Source: Brucella pseudogrignonensis
GTDB lineage: Bacteria > Pseudomonadota > Alphaproteobacteria > Rhizobiales > Rhizobiaceae
Direction: 5' to 3'
Assembly (NCBI RefSeq): GCF_002252525.1
Contig: NZ_NNRM01000041.1
Span: 186,001-250,000 of the forward strand
Length of the DNA: 64,000 nt
A program made the position numbers and the translations under genes. Positions within the stretch are counted from its first letter, which is position 1; the number at the start of each line of letters is the position of its first letter. Positions 8,269-18,283 of the stretch are shown in pieces. Below the pieces are notes generated by a model that saw only the letters and a program-made list of their open reading frames with translations, ran no database searches and was not told the DNA's origin.

Positions 8269-9042
8269 ATGGATATACATTTCAAAGAGAAAAGAGTCCT
8301 GGTCACTGGGGCCGCGAGGGGAATTGGCCGTGCCATATGTGAGGCGTTCGCCGCATATGGCGCATCGGTTACTGCAACGGATGTTCTTGATGATGAACTG
8401 GCGAAACTCGTTAATGAAGCACGTCCGGCACGCGGCGGGTCAATCCGTGCGGCCCATCTTGACGTAACCGATGAAGCCGCGATTGCAGAATTGATTGCGG
8501 ACGCTGACAAAGACGGTGGCTTTGATATTTTCGTGCATGTGGCAGGTGGGGTTCTTGGGCAGAAAAAGCGTCCCCTTGAAGAAGTCCCGGCTGCCGACTG
8601 GGATCGTATCTACGACATTAATGTGCGTGGCGCATTTCTTGTCGGCAAAGCCGTCGTTCCCGCTATGAAAAACCGTGGCGCGGGCAAGATGGTATTCATT
8701 TCAAGCGGTGCGGGGCTTGGCGTCAGCCTGACCGGTATCCAAGCCTATGCCAGCGCAAAAGCCGCCCTTATCAGTCTCGCGCGCCAGCTTGGCCATGAAC
8801 TCGGCCCATTTGGGATCAATGTCAATGCCGTAGCTCCCGGCTTCCTGCGAACAAGCCCCGACTATGAGCGTCAGTGGGCGTCTTATGGCGACGATGGTCA
8901 GGCTGCCATGATCAATGAAATTCCGCTGCGTCGTATCGGACTACCGGAAGATATTTCCAATGCGGTGCTCTTTCTCGCTTCGCCCTATGCAAGCTGGATC
9001 ACAGGCCAGACCTTATCGGTTAGTGGAGGACCAACAACATGA
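8269..9042 (+). CDS. Short-chain dehydrogenase/reductase (SDR)
   Basis: A 257-residue SDR beginning 1 bp after the IclR stop, hence co-transcribed. TGAARGIG is at 13-20, the active-site Ser near 145-146, Tyr160 and Lys164 (YASAK). The usual NNAG motif is replaced by HVAGG near 90-94, an uncommon variant. The C-terminal end has the standard SDR form ITGQTLSVSGG. Its last codons overlap the next gene by 4 bp. Together with the SDR at 6646 it could perform successive oxidations in one pathway. Confidence 0.87.
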   Translation: MDIHFKEKRVLVTGAARGIGRAICEAFAAYGASVTATDVLDDELAKLVNEARPARGGSIRAAHLDVTDEAAIAELIADADKDGGFDIFVHVAGGVLGQKKRPLEEVPAADWDRIYDINVRGAFLVGKAVVPAMKNRGAGKMVFISSGAGLGVSLTGIQAYASAKAALISLARQLGHELGPFGINVNAVAPGFLRTSPDYERQWASYGDDGQAAMINEIPLRRIGLPEDISNAVLFLASPYASWITGQTLSVSGGPTT

Positions 9043-9935
9043 CAACTGATACACCCGTTCCAACATGGACGTGGCCAGAAGAGCGGCTGCAGACCATCAT
9101 GAACCGTGCACGCGCTGGCCGCAGCTTCAAGCCATCGGCTTGGGAAAATGGTGCAAAATGTGCAGTTGGACTATCGTTCGACTCCGACCACGACACATTC
9201 GAATTGCGTGATGGCGGCAAATCGATTTCTGCTCTTTCACAAGGACAATTCGGCCCGAGGCAAGGCATTCCGCGCATTCGTGAATTGCTGCGGAACAACA
9301 GCATCCCCGCAACATTCTTTGTGCCTGCAGTTTCGGCGATCCATTATCCTGACGAGCAGCGCGCTTTAATTGATGAGGGGCATGAAATCGCCCTTCATGG
9401 CTGGATTCATGAGCGCAATACTTTGCTTGATGGCGATACCGAGCGCGATCTTCAACATCGTTCTGCTGATGCGCTGGAGAAGATCACCGGTATTAGACCC
9501 GTAGGCATCCGGACGCCATCGTGGGATTTCAGCGACAATACTCTCCAGATTACCGCCGAAATGGGCCTGCTCTACGATTCTTCGCTGATGGCAGACGTCG
9601 ATTGTTATGAGCTTTTGCTTAATGGCGAGCCGACCGGTGTGACCGAACTGCCAGTCGAATGGATTCGTGATGATGCTGCCTATCTCGTCATGGATCGTTG
9701 GGGCGGTTTGCGCCCACAGATTGCACCGCACGATATTCTCCAGATTTTCATTCGCGAGTTTGATGCCGCTTATGAAGAAGGGGGGATTTTCCAGCTGACG
9801 ATGCATCCGGATATCATCGGCCATCGGTCCCGCATTTGGATCTTGAAGGAACTGATCGGCCACATTCGGCAACATAAGGATATCTGGTTCGCCACGCATG
9901 CGGACATCGCACGTTATGCCAAGCTAAACGGCTGA
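9039..9935 (+). CDS. Polysaccharide deacetylase family hydrolase (PuuE/HpPgdA-like)
   Basis: A 298-residue cytoplasmic NodB-fold protein with no signal peptide. The acid motif is in FDSDHD at 47-52 and the metal-binding pair in HGWIH at 120-124. RTPSW follows, and MHPDIIGHRSR lies near the C-terminus. This form resembles the PuuE allantoinase / HpPgdA branch, which often acts on small amides or cyclic amides and not on polysaccharide. It overlaps the upstream SDR gene by 4 bp, and a terminator follows at 9968. Deamidation of a small metabolite is inferred from context. Confidence 0.78.
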   Translation: MTTDTPVPTWTWPEERLQTIMNRARAGRSFKPSAWENGAKCAVGLSFDSDHDTFELRDGGKSISALSQGQFGPRQGIPRIRELLRNNSIPATFFVPAVSAIHYPDEQRALIDEGHEIALHGWIHERNTLLDGDTERDLQHRSADALEKITGIRPVGIRTPSWDFSDNTLQITAEMGLLYDSSLMADVDCYELLLNGEPTGVTELPVEWIRDDAAYLVMDRWGGLRPQIAPHDILQIFIREFDAAYEEGGIFQLTMHPDIIGHRSRIWILKELIGHIRQHKDIWFATHADIARYAKLNG

Positions 9936-9967
9936 TAATACTATAATTCTATCGCTAACGCTTAAAG

Positions 9968-9996
9968 CCCGACCTGAGTTTCAGGTCAGGGTTTTC
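9968..9996 (+). terminator. Intrinsic terminator after the deacetylase-family gene
   Basis: CCC-GACCTGA pairs with TCAGGTC-A-GGG (one bulged base, 2-3 nt loop) and a TTTTC tract follows. It separates the IclR operon from the downstream binding-protein gene, which therefore needs its own promoter. Confidence 0.7.
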
Positions 9997-10040
9997 TGCT
10001 TGTTGATCAGCGTATACTGCTTTTCATTATACAGAACTAA

Positions 10041-10056
10041 ATTCATATACATGAAC
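10041..10056. promoter_or_regulatory. Second IclR-type operator, upstream of the orphan binding protein
   Basis: ATTCATATACATGAAC, read on the minus strand, matches the 7466-7481 site at 13 of 16 positions. It lies 115 bp before the binding-protein start, in a gap with no other gene. Shared control by the IclR protein is the simplest reading. Confidence 0.55.
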
Positions 10057-10170
10057 CACATTCCGCTTTTCATCACTCGTCAGTGGGTACACACTTGATG
10101 TTGAAGAAAGGCGTGGAAATTCACACCAGACAAAACTCCACCCCGAAACAATCATAAGAACGAGGGAACT

Positions 10171-11007
10171 ATGTTCAAGAAAATCGCCGCTATCAGTCTA
10201 TGCACTCTCTCCGTCCTTTACAGTGGAAGCGTGCTCGCGAAAGAATGGAAGACCGTTACTGTTGGCGTAGAAGGTGCCTTTCCGCCATTCAACCTGACCA
10301 CCCCTGGCGGAGAGCTTCAGGGGCTTGATCTGGATGTTATCAAGGAAGTCTGCAAGCGAGCTGAACTTGATTGTAAGATCGTAGCGCAGGATTGGGACAG
10401 CCAGATTCCGTCGCTTCTCGCTGGCAAGTTTGATGTGGTCCTGACCATGGGACCAAACCCTGAGCGCCGCAAAGCCATCGATTTCTCCGACCCATATGTA
10501 ATCACGCCGAATACGTTCCTTGTTCCGGCTGACGGACCATTAGCCAACCTGCCTCACACAGGTGAAAGCCTCTCCACGGATACGGAAGAAGGTAAAAAAG
10601 CACTCGCTGATCTTAAAGAAGCGCTGAAAGGCAAGACAATCGGCGCTTCACTTTCGACCAGCCAGCTGCAGTTTGTAGAAGAAAATTTCGGCGATGCCGT
10701 TCAAGTCCGCACCTATAAGGGATCGGAACAGGTCAAGCTTGATCTGCAATCAGGCCGCGTCGATGGTCAGTATGACAATGTCGTTTTCGCTCGCGACCGT
10801 GCCGAAAAAAGCAATGGTGCGCTTAAGATCACCGGGCCACTTCTGGTCGGCGGCATTCAGGCAACAAATGTCTGCATCGGATTGCGTAAAGACGAGCCTG
10901 AGTTAAAAGCCAAGCTCGATAAAGCCATCGGCGAAATGCGGGCAGATGGAACACTATCGAAAATGTCTGAGAAGTGGTTCTCGATGGATTTGAGCCCGAA
11001 GAGCTAA
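10171..11007 (+). CDS. Orphan amino-acid ABC binding protein
   Basis: A 278-residue periplasmic family-3 binding protein with a signal peptide ending near GSVLA. It follows an AACGAGGGA ribosome site. Its sequence tracks the protein at 1525-2376 along its full length, including the EGAF-PxN opening, the LPHTGES insertion and a closing MSEKWF. No permease or ATPase gene adjoins it. It probably docks on the importer at 2444-4667, extending its ligand range, and is controlled separately by the IclR site at 10041. The ligand is unknown. Confidence 0.85.
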   Translation: MFKKIAAISLCTLSVLYSGSVLAKEWKTVTVGVEGAFPPFNLTTPGGELQGLDLDVIKEVCKRAELDCKIVAQDWDSQIPSLLAGKFDVVLTMGPNPERRKAIDFSDPYVITPNTFLVPADGPLANLPHTGESLSTDTEEGKKALADLKEALKGKTIGASLSTSQLQFVEENFGDAVQVRTYKGSEQVKLDLQSGRVDGQYDNVVFARDRAEKSNGALKITGPLLVGGIQATNVCIGLRKDEPELKAKLDKAIGEMRADGTLSKMSEKWFSMDLSPKS

Positions 11008-11027
11008 ACGAGTCCCAATAGCAAAAC

Positions 11028-11060
11028 AAAAGCGCGCTGTTCTCACAGCGCGCTTTTTTT
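11028..11060. terminator. Bidirectional intrinsic terminator
   Basis: AAAAGCGCGCTGT and ACAGCGCGCTTTT form a long stem with a TCTC loop. A T run on one side and an A run on the other let it serve the convergent binding-protein (+) and nrdF (-) genes. Confidence 0.9.
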
Positions 11061-11062
11061 AA

Positions 11063-14273
<3,211 letters not shown>

Positions 14274-14298
<25 letters not shown>

Positions 14299-14693
14299 AA
14301 TCGTTCCATCCCGTCTTTAACATTGCCAATGTCTTCATCCGTTCCCAAAAGCTCAAAGCGATAGAGGTAGGGAACCTGACATTTTTCCGAAATTATTTTA
14401 CCTGCAAGGCCAAAGCCTTCACCGAAATTACTGTTCCCGGCGGCGATAACACCGCGAATGAGGGATCGGTTATCCGCATCATTGAGAAAACGGATGACCG
14501 GTTTGGGAACAGCGCCTTTCGCACCGCCGCCGCCATAGGTTGGCGTTACGAGCACAAAAGGCTCGTTCACCCGCAACAGACCAGTATTGTCTTCATAGCT
14601 TTCCAGCGGAATACGCTTTGAGCGCATCCCCAGACGCATCACAAAGCGATGCGTGTTTTCCGAACGGCTGGAAAAGTAGACGATCTGGCCCAT
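14274..14693 (-). CDS. nrdI: NrdI flavodoxin-like protein
   Basis: A 139-residue FMN protein that supplies oxidant for assembling the dimanganese-tyrosyl cofactor of NrdF. It has the short NrdI flavin loops: [12 protein letters not shown] near the start, TPTYGGGG mid-protein, and [13 protein letters not shown] later. Length matches the family. It is the second gene of the operon, 25 bp after nrdH, and overlaps the nrdE start. Confidence 0.95.
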
Positions 14694-14718
14694 AACAAAC
14701 CTCGGCAGCAGACCGGCG

Positions 14719-14940
14719 TTACGCCAGCGAGCTGATCATATCCGGGCGGAAACCGGCCCAATGGGATTCACCAGCAACAACAACCGGCACCTGGCGGTAT
14801 CCGAGGCCCTGAACGAGATCGTACGCATCGGCATCGGCGGAAATGTCGATGACAGCATATTCAATGCCCTGACGGTCGAGCGCGCGAGTGGTTGCGGTGC
14901 ACTGGACGCAGGCGGGCTTGCTATAGACGGTAACGTTCAT
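14719..14940 (-). CDS. nrdH: NrdH glutaredoxin-like electron donor
   Basis: A 73-residue redoxin with the active-site CVQC at 11-14 and the NrdH-specific tail motif WAGFRPDMI. It transfers electrons from thioredoxin reductase to NrdE. The start at 14940 follows GAGGAAAAA; the longer open frame upstream is not coding. It is the first gene of nrdHIEF. About 360 nt of leader separate it from the cobalamin riboswitch, an unusually long interval. Confidence 0.95.
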   Translation of the reverse strand: MNVTVYSKPACVQCTATTRALDRQGIEYAVIDISADADAYDLVQGLGYRQVPVVVAGESHWAGFRPDMISSLA

Positions 14941-15240
14941 TTTTTCCTCACTGGGGATGGAGCATTTCCAGCACTGTCGCAGAAGCATTTGGCGTTGGAG
15001 AATGCGTATAGACAGATGTTTTGATCCACTACGCCTCATACGAATGAAGGCGCAAACGGCATTCGCGCATGATGAAATGCGCGTGAAAAGCAACGAAAAC
15101 TGAGAGGTACAACGCGCTTTAACAGCGCGAATCCTTCAAACTAGCCCGTAAATGGCGGACCGGAACTGTTTGGTCTTGAATTACTCGACATGCTTGTCAC
15201 CCCGAAGCTTATGAGAGGGATATACGGGGCACCAAAAGAC

Positions 15241-15258
15241 ATGGCAGTACAATGCCAT
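15241..15258 (-). other. Hairpin in the leader between riboswitch and nrdH
   Basis: ATGGCA and TGCCAT pair across a 6-nt loop; on the minus strand GTCTTTTGG follows, an imperfect terminator pattern about 50 nt after the riboswitch. It could be the expression platform. A smaller 6-bp hairpin lies at 15113-15129. Nothing else is seen between 14941 and 15300. Confidence 0.35.
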
Positions 15259-15304
15259 AACTTATCGCGCGCCAACCGGACACCCCGCCCGTGGACGTTC
15301 TCGT

Positions 15305-15485
15305 TCAAGGCAGGTCTCCTGGCTCACGGCTCATCGCTCGCATCCGTCTTCCCGGCCTGTGCCAGTGACATCTGGATTTGAGCTCGCCGCTTACAGTTGC
15401 GGGGGCAGCTATGGCTTAACAACATCCATCATGGATACCGCGCACCGTATTCCCATCTTCGCTTTTGATCCTCACGAATCGTAAG
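15305..15485 (-). ncRNA. Cobalamin (B12) riboswitch upstream of nrdHIEF
   Basis: On the minus strand the conserved blocks appear in order: ATACGGTGCG, then GCTGCCCCCGCAACTGTAAG with GCGGCGAGCTC, then GCCACTGGCA...CGGGAAGACGGATGCGAGC, and finally GAGCCAGGAGACCTGCC (the B12 box region). This is the standard cobalamin aptamer. Placing a B12-independent ribonucleotide reductase under B12 repression is a known arrangement, implying a B12-dependent class II enzyme elsewhere in the genome. Confidence 0.93.
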
Positions 15486-15493
15486 AACCTTGA

Positions 15494-15509
15494 ACACAAG
15501 ATATAGTAT
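15494..15509 (-). promoter_or_regulatory. Candidate NrdR box
   Basis: On the minus strand ACTATATCTTGTGT resembles the NrdR box and overlaps the -10 hexamer of the nrd promoter. NrdR boxes usually occur in pairs; only a weak second candidate (around 15550-15563) was seen. Confidence 0.6.
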
Positions 15510-15530
15510 CTGAAGTTAAAAAGTCGTCAA
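15503..15530 (-). promoter_or_regulatory. Sigma-70 promoter of nrdHIEF
   Basis: On the minus strand TTGACG (15530-15525) and TACTAT (15508-15503) are separated by 16 bp. Transcription would begin just upstream of the riboswitch. Confidence 0.65.
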
Positions 15531-15605
15531 TGGATAGACGGATCAAAAAAACTAAATCTAGCCTTTGTTTCGTCCAGCCTGTGAATAGCAGGGATATGTA
15601 GCCGA

Positions 15606-16436
15606 CTATTCCACAGGCTTGATCGGTTTGGGCCGGAACTCGGGCTTTATAGCCTTCAAAGCCATGCGATCCACTATATGTGGTGCCAGAAGTTTCAGCC
15701 AGCGCCCCAAACGCATTTGACGTGTCATCAACACTTCGCGTTTGCGATTGGTGATTCCATCCAGCATCAGCTCGACCGCCCGCTGAACAGACATCATATC
15801 GTCTTCGCGCACACCGCTCATACCAAGAGCACCACCGCTGGCACCATAACCCGTCTTACGAATATCCGTTTTGACAACACCCGGATAAACGATCGTCACC
15901 GAAATACCGCTCGGCTCAAGCTCCGATCGCAGCGCCTCGCAAAACCCTGAGAGCGCAAATTTGGTGCCACTATAGGCGGAGCGTCCCGGCACACCTATCA
16001 GCCCGGCAACAGACGACACCGCAACAATGCGTCCTTTGGTTTTGGCCAGATACGGGAGTGCTGCATGGATCGGCCAGACGCTGCCCCAATAGTTAAGCTC
16101 CATCAGATCATGCATCCATTGCAAGTCTTCCGGTTTGATCTCGGCAAAATTGGCATGGGCCGACATGCCCGCATTAACAATCAGCGTATCGATCCGCCCA
16201 AACGCAGCGGCCGTCTTTTCGATAAGCGCAATACAGGCATTGTGATCCGTGACATCCGTTGGAACGACCAATACCTGACTGCCCGATTGTTCAAGCTCGG
16301 CAGCAAGTGCCTGCAACTTCTCGGCATTGCGCGAAGCAAGAACCAGTGCCGCCCTCGCACCGTCCCGCGTACCGAGCTGTCGCGCGGTTTCAGCACCAAT
16401 ACCATCGGATGCACCTGTTATGATCGTTACTTCCAT
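15606..16436 (-). CDS. Short-chain dehydrogenase/reductase (DHRS7-like)
   Basis: A 276-residue SDR with TGASDGIG at 8-15, the NAG motif in IVNAGMS, and catalytic SAYSGTK. The extended C-terminal region after the active site (RKREVLMTRQMRLGRWLKLLAPHIVDRM) resembles membrane-associated DHRS7-type or ketosphinganine-reductase-like SDRs. GGAGGG precedes the start at 16436; an upstream extension in frame is unlikely. It is monocistronic, and its start faces a 590-bp gap before the alcohol dehydrogenase. The substrate is unknown. Confidence 0.82.
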   Translation of the reverse strand: MEVTIITGASDGIGAETARQLGTRDGARAALVLASRNAEKLQALAAELEQSGSQVLVVPTDVTDHNACIALIEKTAAAFGRIDTLIVNAGMSAHANFAEIKPEDLQWMHDLMELNYWGSVWPIHAALPYLAKTKGRIVAVSSVAGLIGVPGRSAYSGTKFALSGFCEALRSELEPSGISVTIVYPGVVKTDIRKTGYGASGGALGMSGVREDDMMSVQRAVELMLDGITNRKREVLMTRQMRLGRWLKLLAPHIVDRMALKAIKPEFRPKPIKPVE

Positions 16437-16611
16437 GAAGCCCTCCCTTGCTCGCATGAATAAGCGCATTCCGAGCTTACATTCCAGCTTGTCAGGCCGT
16501 CCAGTACAAGGATTTTGGGCATAGCCGCATCCGAGTGGTCTGATTCCAACATTTGCTTCCCTCGGTTCATGTGCTGAGCAAATATTGGAAATGCCCTATC
16601 CGTTTGTTTTA

Positions 16612-16658
16612 AGCGCATCTTGTTCCGAAAAACCGCTTAGCACTTTTCAGGATGCGCT
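16612..16658. repeat. Dispersed intergenic repeat, copy 2
   Basis: The ends AGCGCATC and GATGCGCT (8-bp inverted repeat) enclose CCGAAAAACCGCTTAGCACT and TTTCAG. The element matches the copy at 311-357 in its leading GTTTGTTTT, ACCGCTT and GCACTTTT blocks. It occupies the gap upstream of the alcohol dehydrogenase. Confidence 0.55.
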
Positions 16659-16783
16659 CCAGGTTCACAAAGCCGTGTGGCCTGCACGACAAAGAATTTA
16701 ACGAAATCAATGGCCTGCTGAACGTGCTCGTCAAGGCAACTATTGAATCGATTAAAATCCTTCGTCTTGGTCGAAGGGATAAT

Positions 16784-16813
16784 TTGACAGCCGGGCTTTA
16801 TATCCTGTATCGA
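16784..16813 (+). promoter_or_regulatory. Promoter of the alcohol dehydrogenase / DUF3360 pair
   Basis: A consensus -35 TTGACA (16784-16789) and a weak -10 TATCGA (16808-16813) are 18 bp apart. The palindrome at 16831 would lie at about +12 to +33. Confidence 0.5.
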
Positions 16814-16830
16814 TCTATTAAATCCTGAAC

Positions 16831-16852
16831 ATTGTTCAATATATTGAACAAT
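16831..16852. promoter_or_regulatory. 22-bp perfect palindrome, candidate operator
   Basis: The core TTGTTCAATATATTGAACAA is perfectly self-complementary and extends one more base on each side. The GTTCA...TGAAC arms resemble IclR-type operators. Its place just downstream of the putative promoter suggests repression of the alcohol dehydrogenase transcript. Confidence 0.65.
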
Positions 16853-16887
16853 TAAGAAGAGGTCCTCCCAAGCATCTCTTCAGACGA

Positions 16888-17003
16888 CCGATGCACCGGC
16901 TGCATCGGAAAACTGTCGGTCTGGCTTTCCTATACGTGAAAGCCGGACCGCTTGAAACCCAGCGCCTTTGTGCCGGCGAGGAATGAGAGACCTCGGCGCT
17001 GGG
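16888..17003 (+). ncRNA. Candidate structured leader RNA (three stems) before the alcohol dehydrogenase
   Basis: Three consecutive stems fill this leader. Stem 1 is CCGATGCA with TGCATCGG (16888-16908). Stem 2 is a 13-bp helix with one G-U pair (16917-16929 with 16938-16950, 8-nt loop). Stem 3 is CCCAGCGC with GCGCTGGG (16958-17003), enclosing an inner CGAGG/CCTCG hairpin with an AATGAGAGA loop. It ends 24 nt before the start codon. The combination looks like a regulatory RNA, but I do not recognise the class. Confidence 0.5.
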
Positions 17004-17027
17004 GAAATATGAATAAGGGTGGAAATT

Positions 17028-18194
17028 ATGACTGTAGGTATCAAGCCATTTTCGTTCGACACGGTCGGCTCAATGCTTGTCGAGTGGGGGGCTGCAAAGC
17101 GTCTCGGCGAAATTCTGGGCGAGCGTTTCTCAGAACGCAAAATCCTCATCGTAACCGACAAGGGCCTGCACAAGGCTGGCGTTCTTAACGAAGCACTTGC
17201 TTCGCTTGAAAAGGCTGGCTTCGGCATCAGCATTTTTGATGCCGTCGTTGCTGATCCGCCGGAATCGGTTCTGTTTGAATGTGTCGATCAGGCTAAGGCA
17301 GCCGGTTGCGATATCGTGCTGGGCCTCGGCGGCGGCTCTTCGATGGATATTGCAAAGCTTGCTGCGGTGCTTATCGTCTCCGAGCAGGAACTGTCCGAGC
17401 TTTACGGCATTGGCAAAGTGCAGGGCACGCGCCTGCCGCTGATCCAGATCCCAACCACTGCTGGCACCGGATCGGAAGTGACAAACATCACGATCCTGAC
17501 CACCGGCGAAACCACCAAGATGGGTGTCGTTTCCCGCCAGCTATATGCAGATTTCGTCATTCTGGATGCAGAATTGACCTGCGGTCTGCCAGCGCTTCAC
17601 ACAGCAGCCACCGGCATCGATGCCATGGTTCACGCGATTGAAGCTTATACCAGCCGCATCAAGAAAAATCCGCTTTCTGACGCTTTCGCGCGTGAAGCGC
17701 TGAAGCTCCTGTCAGCCAATCTGGTTGCAGCCTGCGAAAACGGCGAAGATCGCCATGCCCGCGAAGCCATGCTGCTTGGCGCAAACTATGCCGGTCAGGC
17801 CTTCTCGAACTCGCCGGTCGGCGCCGTTCACGCGTTGGCTTACCCACTCGGCGGTCACTATCATGTACCCCATGGCCTCTCCAACGCCCTGATGCTCGGA
17901 CCAGTTCTGCGCTTCAACATGGCGGGCGCCGCTGAACTTTATGCAGAGCTTGCAGACCTGCTGCTCGGCAAATCGGAAGGCACGACAGAACAACGTTCAG
18001 CAGCTTTCGTTGATTATATGGAAGACCTGATGAACCGCTCTGGCGCACCACGCCGCCTGCGTGACGTCGACGTCACCGAAGAAAGCCTCGAAACGCTTGC
18101 CCGTGATGCAATGCTTCAAACACGTCTTCTGGGTAACAACCCTGTTGATGTGACGGAAGCTGACGCGCTGGCGCTTTATCGCGAAGCATTCTGA
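17028..18194 (+). CDS. Iron-containing (group III) alcohol dehydrogenase
   Basis: A 388-residue metal-dependent dehydrogenase. The NAD-binding GGGSSMDIAK motif lies in the N-terminal half. Metal ligands are visible in GIDAMVHAIEAY (Asp and His) and in HALAYPLGGHYHVPHG (two His). ATG at 17028 follows AAGGGTGG; an in-frame GTG three codons earlier is less likely. It pairs with the DUF3360 membrane protein 89 bp downstream, behind a strong palindrome and folded leader, so the pair likely forms an inducible uptake-and-oxidation unit. The substrate is unknown. Confidence 0.88.
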   Translation: MTVGIKPFSFDTVGSMLVEWGAAKRLGEILGERFSERKILIVTDKGLHKAGVLNEALASLEKAGFGISIFDAVVADPPESVLFECVDQAKAAGCDIVLGLGGGSSMDIAKLAAVLIVSEQELSELYGIGKVQGTRLPLIQIPTTAGTGSEVTNITILTTGETTKMGVVSRQLYADFVILDAELTCGLPALHTAATGIDAMVHAIEAYTSRIKKNPLSDAFAREALKLLSANLVAACENGEDRHAREAMLLGANYAGQAFSNSPVGAVHALAYPLGGHYHVPHGLSNALMLGPVLRFNMAGAAELYAELADLLLGKSEGTTEQRSAAFVDYMEDLMNRSGAPRRLRDVDVTEESLETLARDAMLQTRLLGNNPVDVTEADALALYREAF

Positions 18195-18220
18195 TCCAAA
18201 CATATAATTTAACGAGCATC

Positions 18221-18253
18221 CCGGAAGAGCGCGCCTGATAGCTGTTCTTCCGG
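18221..18253 (+). other. Hairpin between the dehydrogenase and DUF3360 genes
   Basis: CCGGAAGA and TCTTCCGG pair across a 17-nt loop, followed by AGCTTTGTTT. It could attenuate read-through or stabilise the upstream mRNA. Confidence 0.4.
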
Positions 18254-18283
18254 AGCTTTGTTTCGTCCTTTCGGAGTAAAATC

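Noticed and set aside
15190-15381. 63-codon open frame upstream of nrdH
   Set aside because: It runs antisense through the cobalamin riboswitch and has no ribosome site.
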